A stretch of 64,000 bases of DNA from Meiothermus sp. GTDB taxonomy: Bacteria; Deinococcota; Deinococci; Deinococcales; Thermaceae. Location of the stretch: assembly GCA_026004095.1 (NCBI GenBank), contig BPIL01000003.1, forward strand, positions 124,001 to 188,000, in the 5' to 3' direction. Shown piece by piece: positions 39,893 to 48,572 of the stretch; positions within the stretch are counted from its first letter, which is position 1; each line of letters opens with the position of its first letter. Position numbers and translations under genes: made by a program. The notes below the pieces were generated by a model. It saw only the letters and a program-made list of their open reading frames with translations, was not told where the DNA came from and made no database searches.

Positions 39893-40709
39893 CCTGCCCC
39901 GCTGGTTGGCCCGCCCGTTGTTTTACCTGTTCCTGGGGGTCTACGCCTGGCTTTTGGTGTTGCCGCTTTTGAGCCTGGTCTCGGCCAGTTTTCGCACCGA
40001 AGCCGACCTCTTCACCCCGGGCCTGCTGCCCCCCCAGCCCACCCTCGAGGCCTACCGGGAAGCCCTGGCCAAACACCCCATCCTGCGCTACCTGCTCAAC
40101 AGCCTGGCGGTCTCGCTGGCCATCACTTTAGGGGTGCTGCTGACCTCGGCCACCCTGGGGTATGCCCTGGCCCGGGTTCGCTTTGCCGGGCAGAGCCTTT
40201 TGTTCGGCTTTGTGGTGGGGCTCCTGCTCATCCCCGACGAGGTGACCTTCCTGCCGCGCTACCTGCTGGTACAGGAACTGGGCTGGATCAACAGCTACTG
40301 GGCGCTGATCGTGCCCTTTCTGGCCTCGCCGCTCGGCATCTTCCTGATGCGGCAGTTCCTTAAGAGCCTGCCCCAGGACCTGTTTGATGCCGCGCGGATC
40401 GACGGGGCCGGCCACCTGCGGACGCTCTGGTACGTGGCCCTGCCCCTGGCCGCCCCGGCCCTGGGGGCTTTGGGGGCGCTGAGCTTTCTGGGGGCCTGGA
40501 ACATGTACCTCTGGCCGCTGGTGGTGATTAACCAGAACGAGATGAAAACCGCGCAGATTGCCATCGCTCAGGTGCAGAGCGTGGAGGTCTCGAGCTGGAA
40601 CGTGGTGGCGGCGGCAGCGGTGCTGGTGCTGCTGCCCACTTTGCTGGCCTTTTTGCTGGCCCAGCGGGCCTTTATCCGGGGCATCGCGCTGGGCGGGCTG
40701 AAGGGATAA
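39885..40709 (+). CDS. Sugar/glycerol-phosphate ABC permease, UgpE/MalG type
   Basis: 274-residue permease with about six helices. The EAA loop QDLFDAARIDGAGHLRTLWY...LPLAAP is clear. The ATG at 39885 overlaps the previous TAG; an in-frame start 29 codons earlier lies inside the previous gene and was not used. No ATPase gene is in the operon. Confidence 0.92.
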   Translation: MSSLPRWLARPLFYLFLGVYAWLLVLPLLSLVSASFRTEADLFTPGLLPPQPTLEAYREALAKHPILRYLLNSLAVSLAITLGVLLTSATLGYALARVRFAGQSLLFGFVVGLLLIPDEVTFLPRYLLVQELGWINSYWALIVPFLASPLGIFLMRQFLKSLPQDLFDAARIDGAGHLRTLWYVALPLAAPALGALGALSFLGAWNMYLWPLVVINQNEMKTAQIAIAQVQSVEVSSWNVVAAAAVLVLLPTLLAFLLAQRAFIRGIALGGLKG

Positions 40710-40724
40710 CGCTAGGAGGCAGAT

Positions 40725-42032
40725 ATGCTAAGACGTTGGTTGATTCTGGCAGGCATCGCACTGGGGGGGCTGGGTCTGGCCCAGCAGCGCATCACCATCG
40801 ACTTCTGGCACTCCATGGGCGGGGTGCTGGGCGAGGCCACCGAGGCCCTGGTCAAGGACTTTAACGCTGCGCAGAACCGGGTTACGGTGCGCAGCCAGTT
40901 TGTAGGCTCCTACGACGACGGCCTTAACAAGCTGCGGGCGGCTTTGCAGGCTGGGGGGCAGGGCCGGCCCAACGTGATCCAGGTCTACGATATCGGGGCC
41001 CGCTTTATGGCCGACTCGGGCGCGGTCTTGCCCCTCGAAGACCTGGCCCGCGCCAACAACTTCGACCTCTCCCAGTTTGTGCCGCAGCCCCGCAACTACT
41101 ACACCGTGGACGGCAAGCTGTATGGGCTGGCTTTCAACAGCTCGAATCCCATCCTCTACTTCAACGCCCAGGCCCTGGAGCAGGCCGGCATCCCCTACCG
41201 CAACACCTGGAGCCTGGCCGACCTCGAGGCCGCCGCGCGTAAGCTGACCATCAAAGATGCCTCTGGCAAGACCACCCGCTACGGCCTCTCCATCCCCATA
41301 GATAGCTGGTTCATGGAGCAGTTCAGCTACAACTCCGGCCAGTACTTCTGCAACAACGAGAACGGCCGCAAAGCCCGGGCCACCGAGGTGACCTTCAACA
41401 ACCCGGCGGCGGTGGCCTTCCTGGACACCTGGGCCCGCCTGGTACGGGAAGGGGTGGCGGCCAACACCGGGCGCAACTGGGCCGATAGCCAGAGCCTGTT
41501 CGCCCAGGGCAACGCGGCCATTGCGGTGTACTCCACAGCCTCCCTTACCGGGGTGCTGCGCCAGGTGGGCAACCGCTTCCCGGTACGCACCGCCTTCTAC
41601 CCCTACCTGCGCGAGCGCAACGGTACGGCCATCGGCGGGGCGGCGGTCTACCTGATCCGTGGTTTCAGCGACGAGCAGAACGCGGCCTCGTGGGAGTTCA
41701 TCCGCTTCCTGCTGCGCCCGGAGACCCAGGCCAAATGGATTATCGGCACCGGCTACTTCCCGGTGGTCAAAGGGGTGACCGAGCTGCCCAGCGTGCGCCA
41801 GGCCTATGTGCGCCAGCCCAACTACACCACCGCGGTACGGCAGCTCGAGACCTCCAAGGTCAACACCGCTTCGGCCGGCTGCTTGATGGGCGGATTCACC
41901 GAGATCCGCCAGATTGTGCAGTCGGCCATCGAGGAGGCCCTGCGGGGCAAGCCGGCCCAGCAGGCCCTCGACGAGGCCAAGCAGCGGGCCGATCAGGTAC
42001 TCGCCCGCTACAACGCCAGCGTCCGGCCGTAA
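40725..42032 (+). CDS. ABC transporter substrate-binding protein, UgpB-like
   Basis: 435-residue exported solute-binding protein with a signal peptide ending near GLGLAQ. It has the features of group 1 sugar-binding proteins; DFWHSMGGVLGEATEALVKDFN and GSYDDGLNKLRAAL recall glycerol-3-phosphate-binding UgpB. AGGAGG precedes the ATG, 15 bases after the second permease. A terminator follows. The likely substrate is glycerol-3-phosphate, a diester or an oligosaccharide. Confidence 0.9.
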   Translation: MLRRWLILAGIALGGLGLAQQRITIDFWHSMGGVLGEATEALVKDFNAAQNRVTVRSQFVGSYDDGLNKLRAALQAGGQGRPNVIQVYDIGARFMADSGAVLPLEDLARANNFDLSQFVPQPRNYYTVDGKLYGLAFNSSNPILYFNAQALEQAGIPYRNTWSLADLEAAARKLTIKDASGKTTRYGLSIPIDSWFMEQFSYNSGQYFCNNENGRKARATEVTFNNPAAVAFLDTWARLVREGVAANTGRNWADSQSLFAQGNAAIAVYSTASLTGVLRQVGNRFPVRTAFYPYLRERNGTAIGGAAVYLIRGFSDEQNAASWEFIRFLLRPETQAKWIIGTGYFPVVKGVTELPSVRQAYVRQPNYTTAVRQLETSKVNTASAGCLMGGFTEIRQIVQSAIEEALRGKPAQQALDEAKQRADQVLARYNASVRP

Positions 42033-42052
42033 GCAAACCTGATCGGTCAGGG

Positions 42053-42078
42053 CCCACCTGTGGCACAGGTGGGTTTTT
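42053..42078 (+). terminator. Rho-independent terminator of the ABC operon
   Basis: Eight-pair stem CCCACCTG/CAGGTGGG with a 5-base loop (TGGCA) and five T directly after it, 20 bases past the binding-protein stop. Confidence 0.9.
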
Positions 42079-42145
42079 ACTGTGGAGTTTTTAGGACTCG
42101 GCGCACGCAGGCAGCTTGAGATTTAGAGGCCTTAGCCTTTAGCCT

Positions 42146-43015
42146 GTGGCAGATATGCAGTCGGATACCACTGCACGGCTTCTGATTACCTGCCCCGACC
42201 GGCCCGGCATTGTGGCGGCGGTCTCGAATTTTCTCTTCAACCACGGGGCCAACATCACCGCGCTCGACCAGCACTCCACCGACCCCGAGGGGGGGCTCTT
42301 CTTCATGCGGCTGGAGTTCCAGACCCCGCACCTCGATGTGTCGCGGGAAATCCTCGAGAAAGCCTTTGCCGAGCGGGTGGCGGCCCGCTTCGAGATGAAC
42401 TGGCGCATCGCCTACGCCGCCGATCTCAAGAAAGTAGCCATCCTGGTCTCCAAATACGACCACGCCCTGCTGGAGCTTCTCTGGCGGCACAGCAACCGCG
42501 AGCTGCCCTGTACCATCACCCAGGTTATCTCCAACCACCCCGACCTGCGGCCCGAGGTGGAGCGCTTCGGCATCCCCTACCACCACGTGCCGGTGGAGAA
42601 AGACCGCAAAGAAGAGGCCGAGGCGCAGATCCTGCACCTGCTGGGGGATACCGACCTGGTGGTGCTGGCCCGCTACATGCAGATTCTCACCCCGCAGTTT
42701 GTGGCCCGCTACCCCCACCGCATCATCAACATCCACCACTCCTTCCTGCCGGCTTTTGTGGGGGCCAATCCCTACAAGCAGGCCTATATGCGGGGCGTGA
42801 AGATCATCGGGGCCACCGCCCACTACGTGACCGAGGAGCTGGATCAGGGCCCCATCATCGAGCAGGACGTGGCCCGGGTCTCGCACCGGCACGACGTGGC
42901 CGACCTGGTGCGGCTGGGGCGCGACCTCGAGCGCAACGTGCTGGCTCGAGCGGTGCAGTGGCACCTGGAAGACCGCATCATCGTGTACGGCAACAAGACC
43001 GTGGTGTTTTCATAA
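42146..43015 (+). CDS. purU: Formyltetrahydrofolate deformylase PurU
   Basis: About 286-289 residues. It hydrolyses 10-formyl-THF to formate and THF, balancing one-carbon pools and supplying formate for purine synthesis. An N-terminal ACT domain ([19 protein letters not shown]) is followed by the formyltransferase-like domain with [10 protein letters not shown] and the Asp motif [12 protein letters not shown]-like segment ([12 protein letters not shown]). The start is GTG 42146 or ATG 42155; a TAGCCT box directly upstream suggests a leaderless start and fits 42155 slightly better. Confidence 0.95.
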   Translation: MADMQSDTTARLLITCPDRPGIVAAVSNFLFNHGANITALDQHSTDPEGGLFFMRLEFQTPHLDVSREILEKAFAERVAARFEMNWRIAYAADLKKVAILVSKYDHALLELLWRHSNRELPCTITQVISNHPDLRPEVERFGIPYHHVPVEKDRKEEAEAQILHLLGDTDLVVLARYMQILTPQFVARYPHRIINIHHSFLPAFVGANPYKQAYMRGVKIIGATAHYVTEELDQGPIIEQDVARVSHRHDVADLVRLGRDLERNVLARAVQWHLEDRIIVYGNKTVVFS

Positions 43016-43073
43016 TTGCCCTTCATGCCGTCTTCACCGTGATTGATTACACTGCTGGGTGGAGGTCTTTGAG

Positions 43074-44315
43074 ATGTCCATGAGAAATTCTTCCATTCTC
43101 CTGGGTTTGCTGATGATGGTGGGTGGGGGGGTGCTGTGGTTTAACCTGAGCAAGAGCCAGACCGAGGCCTCACCCACCCCGCCGACACAGGTGCAGGCCC
43201 AGAGTTTCAACCAGAACCGCGCCTTTTTGGAGAACGAGCGCAACACCATCGATGTGGTTCAGCGCACTGGGGATGGGGTGGTGTTCGTGGCAGTGCGGGC
43301 CACCCCCAGGGTGAGCAGCGATTTTGGTTTCTTTGCGCCCTTCCTGCAGCCCCAGCCCCAGGAGGGCACGGGTTCGGGCTTCGTGCTCGACCAGGACGGG
43401 CTGATTCTCACCAACTACCATGTGATCGAGGGGGCCGACCAGATCACCGTGCGCTTCCACAACGACCCCAAGAGCTACCCGGCGCGGGTGATAGGCCGGG
43501 CCGAGCCCCTCGACATAGCCCTGATCCGGGTGCAGGCCCCGCGCGAGAAGCTGAAGCCCATGCCATTGGCCGACTCCGACCAAGTGCGGGTGGGGCAGAA
43601 GGCCATCGCCATGGGCAACCCCTTTGGCCTCGAGTTCACCGTGACCGAGGGTATTGTCTCGGCTATAAGGCGCAACCCCAACGACGGCAGCAGCGGCGGC
43701 CAGGGGGCTTTTGTGCCCACGGTCATTCAGACCGACGCGGCCATCAACCCCGGCAACTCGGGGGGGCCGCTGCTTAACTCCCGCGGCGAGGTGATCGGGA
43801 TCAACACCTTCATCTACAGCTCGGCGGGGGCCCTCGGGGCTGCACAGTCGGCAGGGATTGGCTTCGCCATCCCCATCAACCTGGTCAAGCAGTACCTGGC
43901 CGACCTCAAGGCCGGCAAAGACATCACCGCAGAAGACATCGTGCGTTCCCGGCCCCGCCTGGGTGTGACCCTCTCGGCCCTCTCGATGGCCGAGTACCCC
44001 GAGAACATCCGCCGGCAGAACCGCCTGCCCGATACCGGCCTGATGATCCAGCAGGTGGAGCGGGGCAGCCCGGCTGAGCGGGCCGGGTTGCGGGCCGCCA
44101 CCCGAACCGTGCAGCTTCAGCTCCGCACCGGCCAGGTGATTGAGCTGGGGGTGAACGGCGACATCCTGCTCGAGGCCGATGGCAACCCCATCAGCAACAT
44201 CAACGACCTGCGCGCGGTGCTGCTTTCCAAAAAGTCAGGGGAAGCCGTGACCCTTAAGATCTGGCGCGACGGACAGACCCGCGAGGTGCGGGTGGTGCCG
44301 CAGGTGATCCGCTAA
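43074..44315 (+). CDS. HtrA/DegP-family trypsin-like serine protease
   Basis: 413 residues with an N-terminal membrane anchor (SSILLGLLMMVGGGVLWF). Catalytic triad: His in LTNYHVIEG (about 119), Asp in PLDIALIRV (about 149), Ser in GNSGGPLL (about 229). A C-terminal PDZ domain contains TGLMIQQVERGSPAERAGL. It degrades or refolds damaged envelope proteins. ATG 43074 follows GGAGGT; the GTG at 43059 overlaps that site. A terminator follows. Confidence 0.94.
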   Translation: MSMRNSSILLGLLMMVGGGVLWFNLSKSQTEASPTPPTQVQAQSFNQNRAFLENERNTIDVVQRTGDGVVFVAVRATPRVSSDFGFFAPFLQPQPQEGTGSGFVLDQDGLILTNYHVIEGADQITVRFHNDPKSYPARVIGRAEPLDIALIRVQAPREKLKPMPLADSDQVRVGQKAIAMGNPFGLEFTVTEGIVSAIRRNPNDGSSGGQGAFVPTVIQTDAAINPGNSGGPLLNSRGEVIGINTFIYSSAGALGAAQSAGIGFAIPINLVKQYLADLKAGKDITAEDIVRSRPRLGVTLSALSMAEYPENIRRQNRLPDTGLMIQQVERGSPAERAGLRAATRTVQLQLRTGQVIELGVNGDILLEADGNPISNINDLRAVLLSKKSGEAVTLKIWRDGQTREVRVVPQVIR

Positions 44316-44333
44316 CCCCGGCCGCGCTTCCAG

Positions 44334-44358
44334 CCCTCCCGCGCGCGGGAGGGTTTTT
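44334..44358 (+). terminator. Rho-independent terminator after the HtrA gene
   Basis: Stem CCCTCCC/GGGAGGG with loop GCGCGC and a TTTTT tract directly after it. Confidence 0.92.
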
Positions 44359-44394
44359 GTCTTTGCTTCATCTTGATTGCCTATACTGGGCCCA

Positions 44395-47100
44395 ATGTTG
44401 CGCTTCCTGGCGGTTGTTTTGCTGGCTTGTTCGCTGGCCCTGGCCCAGTTCGACCCCACCCGGCCCTGGTTTACGGTGCGCACCGAGCACTTCGACATCC
44501 ACTACCACAGCGGCCTCGAGCGCGTAGCTACCGAGGCCGCCATCTATGCCGAGAAAGCCTATGCGTTGCTGGTAGAAGACTTCGAGGCCCCACCAGGGCG
44601 CATCAGCATCGTGCTCTCGGACGTGGGGGATACCCTCAACGGCTTTGCTAACCCCGCCAACAATGTGGTGGGCATTTTTACCGGGCAGTTCCGCAGCTCG
44701 GACTTGTTCAATCCCCGGCTTTCCTCCTGGTGGGAGACGGTGATTTTCCACGAAATTGCCCATATCTTCGATCTCTCCCAGGTGCGCGGCCCGCTCAAAG
44801 AGCCCACCCGCATCTTCGGGCAACTGCCGGCCCAGAGTGCGGTGAAGCCCTTTCCTTTCGTGGAGGGCACGGTGCTTTATCTCAAACACAAGAAGCTGGG
44901 CGAGTCGCGCCTGAACGACGCCACCACCCGCATGATGCTGCGCCAGATGGTGCTTTCGGGCCGGTTCCCCAGCCTCGACGAGATTCGCCAGGCCTACAGC
45001 CGGTCCACCTGGCCCTACCTGGGCTTTCTGGTCTACAACTACAGCGCCTGGCTGGTGCAGTACCTCGAGGTGCGCTTTGGCGAGGACGCCTACCGGCGCT
45101 TCACCGAGGCCAACGCCGGGATGCTGGCCTTCAAAGACTTCAACGAGCCCTTCCTGAAGGCCTTTGGGGTCTCGCTCGACCAGATTTACGCCGATTTTGT
45201 GCGCTGGCTGCCCAGCCAGTTTGAGGGCGAGATCGCCCGCATCCGCGCCGAGGGCCTAACCCCGGTGCAAAAGCTCAGCACCCTGGGGTTTTCTAGCGAG
45301 GGCCCGACGGATTCGGCCAACGGCCTGGTGTATGCACACGCCTCGCCGCTGCGCAGCGGCCTGCGCATCATCGTCAACGAGAACGAACGCGAACTGCTGA
45401 ACGGCCCGGCCCAGCACCCCCAGTGGTCGCCCGACGGGCGCTACCTGCTCTTTACCGCCAGCAGCGCGACCAGCCCTTACTTCGTGGCGAGCGACCTTTA
45501 CCAGTACGACCGCCTCGAGGGCCGCGTCCAGCGCCTGACCCAGGGCGAACGGGTCTACTACGCCCGCTACGCACCCGACGGCAAGAGCATCTTCCTGGCC
45601 AAGAACACCCCCGACGGCTCCACCGAGCTGGCCCGCTATTTCATCGAGTTGAACCGCATCCAGCCCCTGCGCAGCTTCCCCCACCAGGACGGGGTGATCC
45701 ACTCGTTTGCAGTGGCCCCGGACGGCCGCTCCCTGGTGCTTGCCTTGCTGCGGCGGGGGGGTTTTCAAGACCTCTACCGCTACACCCTGGAAACCGGGGC
45801 CCTTACGCCCCTGACCCAGGACAGGAACGTGGATAGCGATCCGGTTTTCAGCCCCGATGGGCGCTACGTGATCTACAGCAGCGATGTGAACCGGGTCTAC
45901 AACCTGTACGCCTACCGCCTCGAGGACGGGGCGGTCTTCCAGGTGACCAACCTGCTCACCGGGGCCTTCCAGCCCACCTTCTCACACAGCCAGCAGCAGA
46001 TAATCTTCTCCGGCTACGACCAGACCGGCTACAACCTCTACCAGTTGCCCTACAACCCCAGCGCCTGGAAACGGGTGGAGCTACCGCGCGAACCCCTGCC
46101 CGCGTTCAAGCCCGCCGAGGCCGCCAGCGGTGAGCCCTACAACCCCTTCCGCTACCTGCGCCCGCTGTACTGGCTGCCCATCGCCGGGGTGGGGGTGGAG
46201 GGGTTCGGCCTGGGGGTTTCGTTTGCGGCCTCCGACCCGGTGGGCCTCCATGCCTACGCGGTAGGGGCCGGTTTCGACAGCAGTTTGCGGGGGGTGTTCT
46301 ACGACCTGGCCTACCAGTACACCGGGCTGGGCTTCCCGCTGGTGTTGCAGGCGGTGGGGGCAGGCCGGGACAGCGCCCAGGGGGTGGGCGCCTCGTTCTG
46401 GTCGCCACAGGGCAGCCTGGGCCTGCAGTACGTGCGCTCGGATGTGCTCGAGCCCGCCCTCGACCCCAACCAGAACACGGTTACCCATGCCTTTTCGGTT
46501 GGCTTGAGCGGCGCCAGCACCACCGCCAGCGACCTGTTCCGCTCGAGGAGCAGCCTGAGCGCGGTGGGCACGGCCTTCACGCGCGAGGGCAGCCCGGACT
46601 GGCGCTACCGCGTGCAGGGGGCGCTGGGCTTCCAGTTCCGCCTGCCGCTGGAGGCTTCGCACCTGATCGGGCTGCGGGTGGGGGGCGGTTTCACCACCTC
46701 GCCGCTGGCTTTGGATGGCTTCGACCTGGGAACCTGGCCCCTGGTGGCCGGGGGCCAGCCGCTGCTGGCGGTGCGGGGTTTTGCGCCGGGCCAGCTTCGG
46801 GGGCAGCAGGCGCTGGTGGGTACGCTCGAGTACCGCCTCCCCCCCTGGAGCCTCGAGCGCGGCCTGGGCAACTGGCCGCTCTTCTTCGACGACCTGAGCC
46901 TCTCGGTATTCCTGGACGCCGGGGCCGCCGGTTCGCCGCTGAACCTGAGCCAGACGCGCTTTTCGCTGGGGGCCGAGCTGCGCCTGGGCCTGACGCTGTT
47001 TTACCTGGCGCCGGGCAGTAGCGTGGCCCTGGGCGGCGCACAGGGCTTTGGGGAGCCGGGGCCGAGGTTTTATCTCAGTCTGGCGTTGCCCGGTTTTTGA
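44395..47100 (+). CDS. Exported gluzincin metalloprotease fused to a TolB-like propeller and a C-terminal beta-barrel
   Basis: 901 residues. Signal peptide MLRFLAVVLLACSLALAQ. Residues about 20-280 form an M1/M61-like peptidase domain with zinc motif HEIAHIF (about 121) and downstream Glu in PFVEGTVLY. Residues about 330-560 hold WD40/TolB-type repeats (QWSPDGRYLLFTA, RYAPDGKSIFLAK, VFSPDGRYVIYSS). From about 590 the sequence turns into Gly-rich alternating strands ending FYLSLALPGF, like an Omp85/BamA-type barrel. ATG 44395 lies 7 bases after TATACT (44382-44387), so leaderless. A surface protease displayed by its own barrel is the inferred role. Confidence 0.82.
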   Translation: MLRFLAVVLLACSLALAQFDPTRPWFTVRTEHFDIHYHSGLERVATEAAIYAEKAYALLVEDFEAPPGRISIVLSDVGDTLNGFANPANNVVGIFTGQFRSSDLFNPRLSSWWETVIFHEIAHIFDLSQVRGPLKEPTRIFGQLPAQSAVKPFPFVEGTVLYLKHKKLGESRLNDATTRMMLRQMVLSGRFPSLDEIRQAYSRSTWPYLGFLVYNYSAWLVQYLEVRFGEDAYRRFTEANAGMLAFKDFNEPFLKAFGVSLDQIYADFVRWLPSQFEGEIARIRAEGLTPVQKLSTLGFSSEGPTDSANGLVYAHASPLRSGLRIIVNENERELLNGPAQHPQWSPDGRYLLFTASSATSPYFVASDLYQYDRLEGRVQRLTQGERVYYARYAPDGKSIFLAKNTPDGSTELARYFIELNRIQPLRSFPHQDGVIHSFAVAPDGRSLVLALLRRGGFQDLYRYTLETGALTPLTQDRNVDSDPVFSPDGRYVIYSSDVNRVYNLYAYRLEDGAVFQVTNLLTGAFQPTFSHSQQQIIFSGYDQTGYNLYQLPYNPSAWKRVELPREPLPAFKPAEAASGEPYNPFRYLRPLYWLPIAGVGVEGFGLGVSFAASDPVGLHAYAVGAGFDSSLRGVFYDLAYQYTGLGFPLVLQAVGAGRDSAQGVGASFWSPQGSLGLQYVRSDVLEPALDPNQNTVTHAFSVGLSGASTTASDLFRSRSSLSAVGTAFTREGSPDWRYRVQGALGFQFRLPLEASHLIGLRVGGGFTTSPLALDGFDLGTWPLVAGGQPLLAVRGFAPGQLRGQQALVGTLEYRLPPWSLERGLGNWPLFFDDLSLSVFLDAGAAGSPLNLSQTRFSLGAELRLGLTLFYLAPGSSVALGGAQGFGEPGPRFYLSLALPGF
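47049..47090 (+). repeat. 42-bp direct repeat, copy 1
   Basis: Identical over 42 bases to 49505-49546. Here it encodes the last residues of the barrel protein (GEPGPRFYLSLAL). The two copies bracket the MarR-membrane protein-MFS patch. Confidence 0.95.
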
Positions 47101-47457
47101 TTTGGGTGGTTTTCGGAGTGCGCTGGCCCTGGTGGGAGGCTGCGCTATCGTGTGCAAGGTGTACTGTTTGACGTTCCCCCAAGGACGATCTGTCATGGGA
47201 AGCAGCTTTTTTGCTGGCCGGACGTCCGTTCGAAGTTATCCAACAAGTGGAAAAAGCTGAGCTGAAGGTTGAAAACCCGTCAATCAGTCGAACGGCACCG
47301 TAAACTCCACCCCTGCCGCGTAGAGGAGGCTTTAGCGTGAGTCTGCCGTTCCACACAGGTTTATTCTGCTTTTCTGTTTCCGAACTGACGCTAGCCGATG
47401 ATGAGCGGATGTTTTAAGGATTTGACAATATATGTATATGCACTTATATTGATTCCT
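47101..47457 (+). other. Non-coding stretch with a degraded coding remnant
   Basis: Lower GC than the surroundings. Bases 47172-47303 stay open in one frame and read KDDLSWEAAFLLAGRPFEVI... to VENPSISRTAP before a stop. This looks like the C-terminal tail of a protein, but no start or ribosome site precedes it. Nothing else is recognisable except the MarR promoter at the right end. Confidence 0.4.
47422..47450 (+). promoter_or_regulatory. Promoter and operator of the MarR gene
   Basis: Consensus promoter: TTGACA (47422-47427), 17-base spacer, TATATT (47445-47450), then 7 bases to the GTG start at 47458. The spacer is AT-rich (ATATATGTATAT). An inverted repeat CAATATA/TATATTG (47426-47451) spans spacer and -10. 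It shares the half-site TATATGTA with the palindrome at 47918, so self-repression by MarR is likely. Confidence 0.75.
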
Positions 47458-47904
47458 GTGCAGCGACTAAGTAAAAAGCAAAAACTCGAGGTTCGGAAGT
47501 TCTGCGCCCACGCCCACCTTAAACGGACGGTGCGCAAAATAACGCTGCAATACGACCAAGTTCTGGCCCACACCGGTTTGCACATTACCCAGTTCACCCT
47601 GTTGGTGACGGCCTCGCTGATGGGCGAGGTTGCTGTCAATGATCTCGCCGCCCAACTGGCCCTCGACCAAACCACCCTCAGCCGGAACCTTCAGGTACTC
47701 CAGCGGCATGGTTTGGTCGAGATGGTGCCCAGCCCTCTGGATGCCCGGGTACGCTTGGTGCGAATCACCCCAGAAGGTGAGGCTGCACTGGCCCGAGCCT
47801 ACCCGGCTTGGCGCAAGGCGCAGGAGGAGGTGAGCGCGGCATTTAGCCCACAGGAATATCAGCAGTTTCTCGGTTTTTTGAGCCGGCTTGAAGCCTCGAG
47901 CTAG
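47458..47904 (+). CDS. MarR-family transcriptional regulator
   Basis: 148 residues. The winged helix reads VNDLAAQLALDQTTLSRNLQVLQRHGLVEMVPSPLDARVR in parts, with the wing DARVRLVRIT. GTG 47458 is chosen because a perfect promoter ends 7 bases before it; an ATG at 47398 lies upstream of that promoter. It probably senses a small toxic molecule and represses itself and the efflux genes behind it. Confidence 0.88.
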   Translation: MQRLSKKQKLEVRKFCAHAHLKRTVRKITLQYDQVLAHTGLHITQFTLLVTASLMGEVAVNDLAAQLALDQTTLSRNLQVLQRHGLVEMVPSPLDARVRLVRITPEGEAALARAYPAWRKAQEEVSAAFSPQEYQQFLGFLSRLEASS

Positions 47905-47917
47905 TTCTTTGCCCAAA

Positions 47918-47935
47918 TATATGTACATACATATA
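47918..47935 (+). promoter_or_regulatory. Perfect 18-bp palindrome, likely MarR operator
   Basis: TATATGTA, CA, TACATATA: eight-base arms without mismatch. It lies 13 bases behind the MarR stop, overlaps a TATAAA -10-like box (47932-47937) and precedes the membrane protein gene by about 100 bases. The half-site recurs in the MarR promoter spacer. Confidence 0.75.
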
Positions 47936-48038
47936 AATAGGCCGCCTATGCACCTGCAAACCCACCCAAACTTCTTCGAGCTTCATGCCCAAGCGTCCGC
48001 CGGCACCCAGACCGGGGTGTCGCCCTCCGGAGGAGCTA

Positions 48039-48572
48039 ATGTTCACCGATCCCCAACCCCTGTTTATTTTTCAGTTTGCCATGAGCCTGCTGGTTTTTGG
48101 GCTGATTGCCCGGCAGTACCTGGAGCCGTGGCTGGCCCGGTTACCCCTTGCGCACGCGCTCAGCCCTTTGCTCTTCTTTCACGCTTTTCGCTACATGGGC
48201 GCTAGCTTTATGAGCCCCTCGGTCATAGACCCCAGCGTGCCCAGCAGCTTCACCATTCCTGGAACCATCGGTGACCTGCTGGCGGCCTTCCTGGCCCTGG
48301 CCTCGCTGGGGGCGCTTCGGGGGGGCTCGAGGTGGGCCCTGCCGCTTTTGTGGGTGTTCAACCTGGTGGGCACACTCGATTTCATTAACGCCATCTACCA
48401 GGGGGTGCGGGTGGGCTTGCCCCATTACCAGTTGGGTGCGACCTGGTTCATCATCACGTTGTATGTGCCAGCGCTGCTGGTGGTTCATCTGCTGATTTTC
48501 CGCTTGCTTCTGACCCGCTCGAGCGAACTTTCGGTATCGGGTCGTGGGCTCAAAGCCAGGGAGACGTTATGA
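48039..48572 (+). CDS. Integral membrane protein of unknown function
   Basis: 177 residues with about five hydrophobic segments. GGAGGAG precedes ATG 48039; an in-frame start 18 codons upstream has no site. The stop overlaps the MFS start by 4 bases, so the two are coupled. No family recognised. Confidence 0.78.
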   Translation: MFTDPQPLFIFQFAMSLLVFGLIARQYLEPWLARLPLAHALSPLLFFHAFRYMGASFMSPSVIDPSVPSSFTIPGTIGDLLAAFLALASLGALRGGSRWALPLLWVFNLVGTLDFINAIYQGVRVGLPHYQLGATWFIITLYVPALLVVHLLIFRLLLTRSSELSVSGRGLKARETL

